64,000 nucleotides of DNA from Hirudinaria manillensis (taxonomy: Eukaryota > Annelida > Clitellata > Hirudinida > Hirudinidae). Of this stretch, positions 49,965-62,184 are shown piece after piece. The notes below the pieces were generated by a model that did not search any database, had not been told where the DNA came from, and saw only the letters and a program-made list of their open reading frames with translations. The position numbers were made by a program, and so were the translations under genes. How positions within the stretch are numbered: the first letter of the stretch is position 1; the number at the start of each line of letters is the position of its first letter. The stretch spans positions 3,541,501-3,605,500 of the forward strand of contig CM067531.1 of the NCBI GenBank assembly GCA_034509925.1, read 5' to 3'.

Positions 49965-52900
49965 TAGTATAAAGAACATATGATCACATCTTAGCTAAGG
50001 GCTGCTCATATCATTGAAGAAGTTAGCTTAAAACACACTAGGACAATTTAATTTGGCAATAATGATATTTATTCAGATAATAGTAGACTTCACGCTAGTA
50101 TTAAAAGGTAATTATTATAATCATGTCAAGTGTGATAATATTATTGCTTAATAATAGCAGTAAATAAAGTACCCATTACGAAGCGCTACTTAAATTTTTT
50201 AGGGCTAAGCAAAAATTGATGACTTTTGGAAACAAATTAACTTCCTTTAAGGAGTTAATAATTTATTAAGAATAAGATAGAAAAACGTTCAAAGATGGGT
50301 TTAAAGGAAGAGTGTTTTTAGACATATTTGACTGTTGGGAATTATTATTATTATTATTATTATTATTTTAATTTTTCTTCTTCTTCTTCTTCTTATTATT
50401 ATTATTATAAGCTCAAAATATTATGTTCTGTATAATATGTAATATTAAGAGTATTATTAAGTACGTATACAATCATCATTAACAACACGCTTTCCCCAAA
50501 TTCAAGCACTTCTTCAATAGCGAAATGTGGGTAGGATAATTGAAAACTAATGGAGAATCAGTATAAGAAATGATAAGGAAGAGTAGGTAGCAGAAAGACA
50601 AAGTGAAAGAAGTACAGAGAAGGGAAAGGTGAATAAAAGAACAAAAGAAATTATAAAAGCTATGGTTAGAGTTGTTAGAGGGGATTTTCAGAGCATTATT
50701 TTGGCTGTATTTAAGCACTGCTGTTGACACAAGAACCAGATAGTCTCCTGTAATGTCACAACTAATGGACCCAACTTTATATTAAGCAAACGATATTTTA
50801 AACCCTATGACAAAGGATGAAAGATTGTAAATGTGTCTCAAATGTGAAAATTATTACAGGCCCAAGAAACCACACGTCGAGTCGATGTATTTCACAAGAG
50901 GCAAGTTTGACGCGAATCAACGTACTAGGGCAAAATTCGAGACACAAACCAGACGAACGCAAAGAACAACGTATTGAGAGATCATAAGCAGTTTGGCAAC
51001 TAAGTTCAGAAATAATTTGCATGATTTACATTTATTTCCTAGGTCTGTGTGTATTTTTTTTTTAAATAAGTAGTTACGATTGGCCTTATCTGCCTCGCTT
51101 TCATGTTGAAGGTTATTAAATATTATTTCTTTGTTTACATGATGAAACAATACCGATAATTGAATATGTTATGTAAAGTCCTGTAGTGATTATTAATCTT
51201 TAATACCATTATTATTATTACTATTATTATTATTATTACTATTATTATTATTACTATTATTATTATTATTATTATAAATAATAATAAAAATTATTAATGT
51301 TATGTATTAAAACATTAAACTTATAGATCTTATAAATCGTTTCTAACTAAGAGAAGAAGAGGTTGGTATATAGCTCGATTTATTATCCCATTCCAGCAGA
51401 ACATTTATAGAATCACTTTAGGAAATTTAGAAGTTCCCAAGATTTACATGTGCCAGTAATCCTGGTAACTTCAAACTTCTCTTGAGCATCATAATGTACC
51501 TTTGAAGTTAATTTGATATTCTCAAGATACAAGAAATTAATTCAAGGCAATTTCAGTTTGTCCATGCACATTTTTTTGATTTTCTCAACACATAGGAACC
51601 AACGAACGAACGAAGATAAAGAAACCCAGCCAGGGAGAATATTTGATGGAGATATGGCTCTTAATTCACCTATGATTCAGACTACGTTTAAACACTACGC
51701 AGCTGCACATTAAAACCTTAAAACCCTTACAAGTGATCTCGTGCCACTACTGGAAATTTTGACATTCGACTACATTACTTTTTCAAGAAGTTAAATTTTT
51801 ACCCTACCTGCCTCGGGAAAGAGGGGGTGTGGAGACCGGGGTGGAATAATGCTCAATTAATGTTGGCAACATGCAACTGTTGATGTACAAGCTCTTATTA
51901 GGAAGATGGAAGGGATCTTAGCGTTTAATAATACAGGCTTACATCAGTCTTAGTTTCATTACCTGCATATGGACAATTGCTTTGAAAATCAAGGTGCATG
52001 GTAATAATTCATTAGAGACGCTACGTACAGGTTTACACCTTTCAATAATGCATTGAGCTCTGGTTAATTCAAAGAAAAATAGATGCATTAAGGTAAGTCG
52101 ATCTTAATTTATGCAAAAGCATCGGTTACACCTTAATGGAGTTGTGAACAGTTAAGAACTACTTGGATCCTCTACAGAGCCACAGGAAATAAAATGATAA
52201 TAACAACAATAACACGCACATGTTTGAACTATTTTAGCTCTCAAATCAAATTTATTTACAAAGTAAGATATAAATTTGACGATTAGATATTGTTATTTTA
52301 AATCGTAACATCTAAAATGCGAGCCATTACGGTTATCGTCGAGCTATAGTAAGTGGACTCAAGCAATAAACCAGTCTAAGGGTAATCCAATTATGCCTGG
52401 CAATTTAATAGCAATTAGCATCATTAGGGATTTAATAATCAGGAAAGAGAACTGAATAAAATATTTGCACTTTGATAAGATTACAAACTTGTTTAAATGT
52501 TCTAAAAACGACCACGAACAGATACCTTTACTCGTATCAAACTCTGTCATTAATTTATCATTTGCAATAAACTCTTAAAAGACAACATTTTTATATTTTG
52601 TTGGACCACGTTAACAAAATAGACTACAACCAAAGGTTTTCCAAGTATTCCAAAACCAAAGCACCTGTTTTGAAGAAGGATGTCACTCGATGTAATGGTA
52701 ATATTATACGTAATGTCGAAATTGTTTAGAAAAATAAATATAAATAAATAAATAAATATAATGGAATGTCATGACAACCTGACTCGATGTAATGGTAACA
52801 TTACAAGTAATATCGGCTTGGAAAGACGCGATAACACTGACCTCGAAAGCCCCATAGATTTAAAATTTTGTTAAGTGAAAATTCCACTTAAAGTTGGCAT

Positions 52901-55900
52901 AAACACAGCCCGACGAAGGTCGTGCTTTCCTCCCAAACACCGGTTGGAGATCCGAAATTTGAAGGAGGGTGAGATGGAGCAATGGTGAGAAGAGGTTGGG
53001 TTGGAGAATAAGCTCCTCGGAGGATCCGCAATTTGAGGGACTTCGTTTGGAAAATGAAGTTCAATTTTATTTTCCAATACGAGGAAATACCAATGCTACA
53101 GAAAGAAAGAAAGGAAGGGATGCGAAAATAGGATGGCATAAAACATTGTCGCGTCGTTAGAAGTGACCCGACTAAAAAGATCAAACGAATTGCTGTAGAA
53201 AGTAGCAGCAGTTTGGAATCGAGCAGAGACGGCGGTAGTTAGCGAGGTTTAACTCAGTACTCGATAAACATTGATAACGAATGATACTTAACGAATGATA
53301 CATTAACATTTCTAAGGGCATTGCAATTAGGAAGTCGGAGAAAGAATCTATCAATTAAGTATCTTAAGTTGGCAGATGTTTTCGACTGACCATCGAAAGC
53401 ATTAATAAGCTAATGGATAATTATGAAAGAGCTTCAAAAACTCTCAGCTACACTGGAGAGATGAGAGAGGATGGGTAGCAGAGAGAAAGAAAGAAAGAGA
53501 GGGAGAGAGAGAGAGGGGAGGAGGGAGAGAGTGAAAAGGGGGAACCATGCATGAAGAGGCAAGGATTCATAGTTCAGATGACACGCACACGAGCTCACGA
53601 ACGCATACGTGCCCGTAGAACAAGTCTGACTCAAGCATTTAAGTTGTTAGCAAAAATATCATCGCCTCAGACGACGACGACGAGACTCTAAGTAGCCCTG
53701 AGGTGGGCAGAGAGTCGCGTTCCTATGGAGTTCCTCGCCATTACCCCTGGTCTCTGCGATGTTTCTAAGTCACCTGAAGGCCTGACACGATCGGCTATCG
53801 GTTGAAATTGGAAAATTAAAACTAAGGATGAGAGACTCGTCGTTTTCTCTGAGAAACAATTTCACACAGTATCATGTAGTGCCTGTAATGCGATACCTCA
53901 AAAACATCTCAGACCTAATGAAAGAAAACAAGCTAAAGAGAGATCATCAGATATCATAATTTTATCTGTTATTCCTCCAAGCTCTTAAAACCGACACCAA
54001 CATCGGATAGCCATCTCTAACTCACCCTTCGAGAATCCAGCCGATGCATGAGTAAGCTGGGTCTCATGTCCGGGAGAATATTTATTGGGAAAATTAATAA
54101 ATTAAAAAGAATTAATAAATCGTTAACACTCAATCATCTACTCGAATGAAGAGCAGAACAAGCTACAACATAGCCATGAGTTGAAGATAAAAGATAGATA
54201 CAGAGCGTGTATGTATCTTCTTCTTTTTTTTTGTAATCATAACAGAAGAAGAAATTCATTTTCCTGAAGCAAGACACAGAACATCCTGCACAAAGTCAAA
54301 CAAAGGAATGGCTCCTAACTGAGAAGTGATGAAGCAGAAGTGAAAGACACATGCATAAGCGCCAGCACTTGCTAAATGTTTCAAAAAATATGTTTTTTAT
54401 TTTCTCTCCAAGTATTGTGTTACAATAACTACTGAGAGAAGCTATTAGCCCGTTAATATGCTAGCTGCCAAAGACTGCGGTTGCTAAACACAAAAGAACC
54501 TCAAATTATATAATCATCTTCTTCACAGAGAGATTTTTTTTTATATAGAAGCGAGCTGTTCTCTGCAGTGTAAAAAGATGATTTCCTTTTAAGCAGGCAA
54601 CTTTCACACTCCGGTTCGGCTTGTTAGGTGAAAATTGAAAAGGTATTTAGGTCTTCATTATTTGACATCAATGCTTCCTACTACACCGGGCCGGAGATTT
54701 AGCACTCTCGAGCAAATCAAAAGTCTGAATGGGTCTTTCCTATTCAGACATCTGTTGCTAAACAGGGAGATTTATAACGCCACCGTGTAAACTTTGAACA
54801 ACATGTTAAAGAAAATCTCATAAGTTAAAATAGGCAAAATGATTGTTCTATCTCTCCTTTTCTTCATAGCTCTTTGTAAAGAAAGGGATGACGTATGGAC
54901 CAATTTAGTATGGGAACAACCGTAGAGTCTTAAAGACGACGAAAAGTAATTTATGAACACGTAATGGTATATGTAATCGGTTATTAAACAAATTTTCTTT
55001 GGAAGGACTGATTAGTCGCATTAGGGCTTATCTCCCGAAGGCCGCTTATCGCCGATCGAAACTGTTTCGCCACTTGCGGACGAAATTCATGAAAGAAAAT
55101 GAAAATTGAACAAAGTAAACGAAACGAACTCGACTAAAACTAATTAAAACTCATCGACTAACCTTGAGTTTTCCAAGGACTCAGACAGAGGTGAAAGGTC
55201 ATGAATGCCGTTCGATGAGATGGACGTCGGATGGCCGAGGCTAAAGTTGTGTGGGAATATACCGGATGGGTGAAACCAGGACAGGGGTGAATTCGTCAGC
55301 GTGGGTGGAGAATAAGGACTGTGCAGAGGACCTGACGGACCAGTTCTGAAATTACAGAAGCGAGTCATCAACTATTCGATTAAGTCACGACCGACCAATT
55401 AGCGCCGCTAACGTCATAGCGACTCGAGCCTATGGCGCACAGTGATAACGGCTGCGAAGTAGTTAGTATCTTAGAATACAGACAAAATGCCCGAACTTCT
55501 ACTCCCAAAACGGCTTGAAGCGATTGAGATTGTTGTTCTAAGCGAGCGTAATTCGGTCAAAATGTTTCCCATTTAGGAACTCGCGAATAAACAAATTAGT
55601 CTAAATTTTTTTTTTCAAACACCTCCTTGAGATGACATGACATCAAATTACGCCTCTCGTTTGAGCCTCGCAGCATCCGACTGCAATTAAAGCAGAATGT
55701 CATCCTTAATTCCACCCGGTACCCGATGATGCGTAAATAGCACAATGCAAAGTAATTATTGCTTAAATGCGAACGTTCAAAGTGGAAATTCTACTCATAA
55801 CAACTCATAACGCTTTCCTTCGTTGTTGTTGTTGTGCGAGCAACCTGTTATTTGACGGCCAGTAGAAAAAAATTCGTGCGCAAAGTCGGCTTGAGAAAAT

Positions 55901-58900
55901 ATCAAAATCCAAAGGAACATCATAAAGGCTTCGATAAACAGACTTTCTCGCTAAAAAAAAAAATAATTCTCAAAATTTACAACTCAAGGTTTCCCTGCTT
56001 AAAAGTGAAACTAATAATTCACAATGCCGATGAGTCCACGAAATGAAATGGTTTAAAGCAAAGGCATAAATATAAATATCGGCATTTCGGAAAACGTGGC
56101 CATCGAGCGAGGATGGAGCATTCTAAATGATCCAACAAAAAGCATCTTTGATCAGACTGGGTAATATATACCAAATCTTTCCCCCGAAATAGCATGAAAT
56201 ACTCTGAGGGGCCTTAAATTAAACTGGTTAGCAGATGAAAGGACTCCTTATCATTAGACAAAACTTGTACGTCACCGGAAAAAAAAGGACAGGAATAATG
56301 CATGGAAACGGAATTTTCCTTTACGAGAATTTATCGGTAAAAATCCTTCTAAAGGTAATATCTCTACTCTGGTCTCGTTAATTACTTGATGAAATTAATA
56401 ACGCGTCTCGTTACGCTTATCTGAAAATGCATTCAAAATCGCTACATTTTCGCGACGGGGATAAAAAAAAATCTAATTTTCATAAATTCTCGAAAAAGCT
56501 CTTCATTGCAATAGGAAGCTCTCCTCCGCTTTCGACTGGTGTTAATTTTAAAATTTCCTACGGAGGTTTAAGGAAAAACGCGATCAGAAACACGGCAGCT
56601 TACGAGAGAAGACGAGCGCATTTAAAACATGAGAAAAACCAACAGTTGTTGTACACCAGTGCCGAATCTAGACTCGGACGAGATGAAAAGCTGAGATCCA
56701 ATCAATTTTTAATGAGACAATCAAGTTGAAGTTTGTCAAGAAGGAGGCTGAAGATATTTTAGTAACAATGAAGTCATTAAATATTTCTACTAGTCATCAT
56801 GGAGCAATTAATCAGACATCAAAAATTAGACTAAAATTAGCGAGCACAATTTAAGGGCCCATTTTTGTCTAATTCTCTGCCGAAAACGACTGCTGACGAC
56901 TGTGGAATTAGTCAATTATTTTCCTAGGGTTTGGTCGAAATGTGAAGCATGTAACTGCATCGAAACGAGGAACAGAAAAAAAAAGAGAGAAGTACCGAAA
57001 GGCATCCAAAGAGGATGTGGAGACCGACGGGGATGGAGATCGGGGGTGGAAGGTCGAAGAAGAAGATATCCCCAGGGGAAAACGTGACTGAGGATGAGCA
57101 GAGCATTAGATCGACCAGAGTTATTTGTAACGCTTGCCTTCTAATCCTGATTGGTGATGAGAGCGTGTAGTGGGCATTTGAAACTAATTGTCATAACATA
57201 CTCTCTTCCTAAGACGATTACAGAGTAGGGCCATTTCAATCTCACGAGTCGTCCATTAAGATACAAAGGATGTCGAGCAAGAGAATGAGAATGATTGAAC
57301 GTATCATCACCTGAGACGTCGCCAAAGACGCACACGTGGGGTTATTACTCTTTCATTCGCAATTTTTTTCCTCCTTTTACGTTTTTTTTTTATATTTTGC
57401 TGGACATATTTGCACTCGTCTCGGTGCACACTTCTGTGCTCATTCGCATTTCATTGACAAGACATGAATCAGTCAAATCAACAATATTGAATCCGACAGA
57501 CATGGAGGAGGAATACGTTTCTAAAGCTCCGAGCAGATATCACGCTAAATGATGAATACCGCTCGTGGGACTGAACGCCACTGCTGAGGACGTCATCAAA
57601 TATTCACACTTAACTAGCATCACCTAGGATTTCGGACGCATAGATTTCAATTGATTAGAGACTCGAATGAAACGCAACAATCGAGCCGACGATTCGACCA
57701 AGTTAGTGGGAGGCGAGCGACAGAGATTCCTGGTCTAAAGGTCTCGAGTTCGACTCCCGAGAGAGCAAATGGGTCTCCATCACGCACGATAGTGTCGGAT
57801 AGTCCGGACCATATCGTGTTAAACGCGTTACAAATGGAACTTTATCAGACAACCGACTACTCTGAGAGGTCAAATAGGTAGAACACATGGGTGCTTGCAT
57901 TTTAAAGGGATTCCTAACCATCATCGACAGTTCATTTTACAGATGAAGCACAAAAAAAGTGATTTTTTTAAGCCAGGAGAGGTAAGGAAAAACAGCAAAC
58001 GAAGAAAACTCACAAATGTGAAAATTCTCCACCGGAGTAGAGGTGGCTGGGTGATGGAGGGGGCAGTCCGTACAGTGGAGGTCGAGGCAAACCTGCATAA
58101 AATATAAAAAATAAAATAAATAATAGCAAGATAAATGATTAACGATTTCAGGACGATTTCGTTCTTGTTCAATTCTTAGCCCTACACAGTCGATTGAAAT
58201 GAAACACAAACAAGAGAAGAAGATTGATGCATTGACGATCAGGCATATTTTGACTGACAACTTTCCAGATTTCCAGCTTATCTTAATTACATAGCACGGA
58301 AAAATATCTAAAAGCTGTCACGACAATTATCTCTGCGGAAGAAAACCCCTGACCATGGCTATTTAACTTCTGCTGACCAAATTCTTCTTAATCTTTAAAT
58401 GAGTGGGAAGCCCAAAGCATGCATTATTATTAATATTCTTCTTCTTATTATTATCGTCATTATTATTATTATTACTCTCGCGAACAAGTTTATAAATTTC
58501 ATCCGAACGTGATCGTTACGTATGACTTTAGGGATAATTAATCCTATCGTGGAATAGGCGATCGTCTCATTACTAAATTCGCTAAACCAACTGAGCTTCC
58601 AAAGAATGGAGACCCCGCTGGCTGCTCCCTTGTTTTGTACTCGGGAATTTATTACTTGTTCCTTATCTTGTATTTCAATTCCATCTGAAATTATAATTTC
58701 CTCGAGGTTCGCCATCACATGCTGTGAAGTATCGAATTTTTCTTTTTCTTTTTCCAATGGTTCTACAAGTTAGTGCTTTCTCGTGCTAGGGAAAAGAGGA
58801 GCACATAAAAGCGATCATCTTGCTCACTACGATTCTTGTTATTGTTATTACTATAGTTAATAATAATATTATTAATATTCCTATTATTAATATTTTAAAA

Positions 58901-61900
58901 TTTTTAAATAACTTAATCAGAAGACTGGGCTCCTAGTGAGACGTCCTCGTAACGTCATTGGCCGGTCACTCCTAAGTCTCAGCGATGGGTTCCACGAGTT
59001 GATAAGCAATCGTGAGTTATTTGTAAGTCCATCAAGTCTCATGAGATCTGAAGCTCAAGTCGACGTACAGAGACGAACGATGGGAGTGCACAGCGCGAGC
59101 GAACGAATTATTAATTCCGAATGATGAGGCCGATGATGATGATGACCACGACGACGGTAATGATGATGATGATGACAATGATAATGGTGATGACGGTCGT
59201 GATAAATCATCGTCGATTCGATAAATAACAGGAGTGAGCAAGTGAGATGCTAAGTCGACGGTACAAGTCCGACGGACCACTCAAAAACGATAGCAGGCTC
59301 TCATTCATCGTACAGGGTGAGTGGCGAACAATGATTTACAAGGTGCTAATACATCACGCCGACTACTACTGCTACGTGGAAAGCATCAACAGGATGTAAA
59401 AACAATCTGACCTGTCTTCAGATCAATGTGAAGGGGTGGTATGCCCATGTGCGCCGGTGGAGGGCTGGAAACCGATTCGTTACCGTACATGAAGAAACCC
59501 AAGCCGGGAGGAGGAGGTGGAAAGATCTTGTTCTGCGGATGAATTCAAAAAAAACTCTTCCTCTTATTTATGACGAATAAATTAAATAAGTTCAATAAAA
59601 TACAATGAAAACAAGACGACGATGAAATTGCAACACGACAAAGCATTGGAATCGACTCGGGATTTGAAAATATTTCCCATCGAAATCGTCGAACCAGGCG
59701 AAGAGATGCACTGGAGAAAGTCACGGTGTGCTCTCAGCGCGGTGTTACAGAAATCTCATCATAAGAACTTGAATTAATTATGCAAATGAAAACACATGCA
59801 AATCCCGGCATCCAATGAATATCATTAACTTTACTATCACTTTCTGATTTCACGGAACCTTAATTTATAGCCATAAACACACTTCGCTACCCTAGTTTTG
59901 ACTTCTGACCTCTTGAATCAGTTTCACTTAGCCCTAGAAAGGCACCGGCTAAAAGTGGGACAAAGCCAAAGCTTATTGGTAAAAAAATCATATTAGTTCA
60001 GGAAGTATTTTGAGATATAAAAAAATAAAGCTCTTAGCAAGAGGATACACATAAATGAGCTTGGCAATAATAATTAGCAACTTTCACTTTGTTAGGAGTT
60101 GTTGCTTATTACAGCTCAGAATGAGGAATTAATTGCTTCAAAGTAAATAGCCAGCGATTGTCATATTCAGCTCACAAACATTTCCTGTTGTTATTCATTC
60201 GATCCCTACAATAACGTCCTGGATTGAAAAAGCGATGAAAGAGTAGAGCATCTGATAAGCAGTTTCATCCTGGAAATTCAATGTTCAGATCGAGATGAGC
60301 CACTTCAGAAGAAGCTCTTGAAAGATGTCAAATTTAAAACTTTATAGTGCAGCAGATGTCTAATTAATCTCGCTATTGAAACAATGCTGGCTGGAAAATT
60401 TGTTTGGACAACACTCCACTTCGCACAGGAGAAAGACCAATTTCAAGTTTGAAAAACATCGTTCCCTCCGAGGTAAGGAGACATCAAGCTTTCCTTGAAT
60501 CGTGGCTTACAAACGACTCCATAAACAACACCGAGAGACGGGTTTCACTCAAACATAAGCTCGTACGAATTTACAAATGCTGCCTTATCAAATCTTTATT
60601 AGACCATCATAAAAACACGCTTTTCTTGGCACATCCCACGCACATAACGTGCAGACTACGGACGTACGATTTCCACGAACAAAGCTGCTTTTTTTTTATT
60701 GGAATTTAAAACAACATTAAAGAAATCATTTGGGAGAATCATAGGAAACTTTTCGACCAAGATGCACCTAATTTTTGCACGTTCGTTCGACTGCATCCCC
60801 CCAATTAGAACATCAAAGGGGAAGCACCAATCCGAAACATTTAATCCATTAAATGTTTTGGTCAGGGTTCAACTAAAAATCTTCGGCGAATAAAAAATAA
60901 TATGACATTAAATTTGTTTGCATCTTACATTATTAAAGTAACCACACACACGTTCACCTGCGTTTTGTACTTGATTTTTGCAAATTTTGATTTGCAAAAA
61001 TTGAAAACTGCTGAGGTGCAGGTGTCAGATGAGAAATAAAACGATTTTCAAAACAATTCTCGTAAATATATAAACATGTAAATATATTTTCGAGGACCCG
61101 TCTGAGAACTGAGCATGACTGATGCAAGTGAGGCAATCAAATTCACATTTGCAGGAAGCAACAAATCGTTTGTTGACCAGTCTCTGCATAAACAGAGCAG
61201 GTTGATGCTGACAAAAGGCATGGATAGATTGTTTGTTTACTAAATTACAGATATTACCGATGATTGATCAGCCAACAAGCAACGTTTGTGCTGCTCCCAA
61301 GTGTTGAAAATCTTGTGTCAACATGCTCTCAAAAAAAAATGCACTTCACTAGAAAATTGATTATCATTTCAACGCTGCTATTTGAAAATCAATTCGTTTG
61401 GCATTCGTTGCTTCAAACGGCCATAAATAAAAGACATGAAGAAAGCATTTATCAAGGTCTTAGTTACCATGTAGACAACATGCAAACAGGTATTTCACTT
61501 GTGAGTTTCAAGATGTTACAACAGGCAAAAGTTATTAATTAAAATGAAGAATGACACACAGACCTCAGATAAGCTTGTTAACAAAGTACTCATTCTGGAA
61601 CATTTTTTACAGGCACGATAAATTGAAATCAAACAATTTAATTGGGTGAAAGGAGATTTTTCATATGAACATTAATTCAAGAAATTCAAAATCAGTTGAA
61701 GACTTACAGTTGATGAGAGTGGGGGAGAACTTGGATAGGGATAAGGTGGTAACAGTGGATAGCCAAATGGCAAGTGATCCCTCAACAAAAATTCTGGCAT
61801 TTTCACTGGAAAATATCATAAATATATATTTTGTGACAAGAAATAAACTTTAAGTTTTAAGTTTCTAAACTAAATTCTAAACTCACTTCCAGGATTGAAT

Positions 61901-62184
61901 AAATGGTGAAGCTTCTCATCAGGAGAAAAACAGTTCTGTCCCTCAATGTCTGATGATTTGCCCTGTCCATTTGAAATACATTTTTTAGTGACATTAGCTA
62001 ATTTGTGAGTAAATTTAATTTAAAATGTGCTTGCCTCTTCTGTTTCTGTCAACAATCCAATTTTTTCTTCATTTAAATTTTCTGACGACCTTTTTTCATC
62101 TTCGCCTTCGCCTTCATCCTTGTAAACTTTAACTTCATCAGTGGAAGCCAAATCATCACTGGCCACAGAGCTCGCTTGTGGCAT
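46125..62184 (-). CDS. TCF/LEF transcription factor (pangolin-type), Wnt effector
   Basis: Clear exons: 62184-62035 ([25 protein letters not shown]; beta-catenin-binding domain), 61962-61887, 59532-59412 ([17 protein letters not shown]...HIDLKTG), 58092-58014 ([20 protein letters not shown]), 55345-55163 (Ser/Pro-rich), 49532-49364 ([30 protein letters not shown]) and 46293-46125 ([41 protein letters not shown]). All joins agree in phase except 61887 to 59532, which needs another exon (candidate 60958-61010). The HMG box is complete; a three-residue insertion (ATHT for G) sits before the basic tail. N-terminal DD and KDEGE match the catenin-binding segment of TCF7L2. It binds Wnt-response elements in the nucleus with beta-catenin or Groucho (family knowledge). 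No C-clamp was seen. Intron 1 seems to be GC-AG. Without splicing, the HMG exon would end GLSDC then TAA at 46108. Confidence 0.95.
46919..46980. repeat. Compound (CT)n/(GT)n microsatellite
   Basis: GTGTGTGT, then CTCTCTCT with short breaks, then TATATGTGTGTGTG. Confidence 0.9.
48084..48312. repeat. (AAT)n array grading into AAC and GAT units
   Basis: Pure AAT to about 48162, then mixed AAT/AAC/CAC, ending in GATGATGAT. Inside the TCF/LEF intron. Confidence 0.9.
49533..55162 (-). other. 5.6-kb TCF/LEF intron
   Basis: No gene is supported. Repeats: (CTC)n at 49745-49790, AAT at 49937-49965, ATT/CTT at 50342-50410, ATT/ACT at 51209-51277 and (GA)n at 53484-53540. Small open frames (for example 52871-53184 minus) have no conserved sequence. 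Confidence 0.55.
53484..53540. repeat. (GA)n purine tract
   Basis: GAAAGAAAGAGAGGGAGAGAGAG-type run, purine-only for about 55 bp. Confidence 0.85.
55346..58013 (-). other. TCF/LEF intron with a SINE-like element
   Basis: Contains the tRNA-derived element near 57.7 kb. A 100-codon plus frame at 56427-56729 has no motif. Otherwise nothing is recognised. Confidence 0.5.
57690..57900 (+). mobile_element. tRNA-derived SINE-like sequence
   Basis: A Pol III B box, GAGTTCGACTCC, lies at 57746-57757. An A-box-like AGTTAGTGGGAGG starts about 43 bp upstream. Read on the minus strand, the same segment gives [12 protein letters not shown], the kind of spurious peptide typical of tRNA-type SINEs. The tail beyond 57775 is unique here, so the end points are estimates. 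Confidence 0.5.
58093..59411 (-). other. TCF/LEF intron
   Basis: ATT runs at 58425-58475 and GAT/GAC at 59125-59215. A minus frame at 58395-58757 begins with [20 protein letters not shown]. It lies on the gene's own strand but has no convincing splice sites. Confidence 0.45.
59125..59215. repeat. (GAT)n/(GAC)n repeat
   Basis: GATGATGATGACCACGACGACGG-type units. Confidence 0.8.
59533..61886 (-). other. TCF/LEF intron interval with one missing exon expected
   Basis: The phase change across it (1 to 0) requires at least one exon. The best candidate is 60958-61010. No other feature is recognised. Confidence 0.5.
60958..61010 (-). CDS. Candidate internal TCF/LEF exon that restores frame
   Basis: The acceptor ACCTCAG (with a second CAG three bases on, a NAGNAG pair) and the donor CGCAG|GTGAAC bound 53 nt. 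It enters in phase 1 and leaves in phase 0, exactly what the flanking exons need. It encodes [18 protein letters not shown], or one residue shorter from the second acceptor. It has no clear similarity to TCF, so another exon in the 61.9-59.5 kb interval could serve instead. Confidence 0.35.

Noticed and set aside
56427-56729. 100-codon basic plus frame in a TCF/LEF intron
   Set aside because: No motif, no splice context, no similarity recognised; a frame this long occurs by chance in a window of this size.
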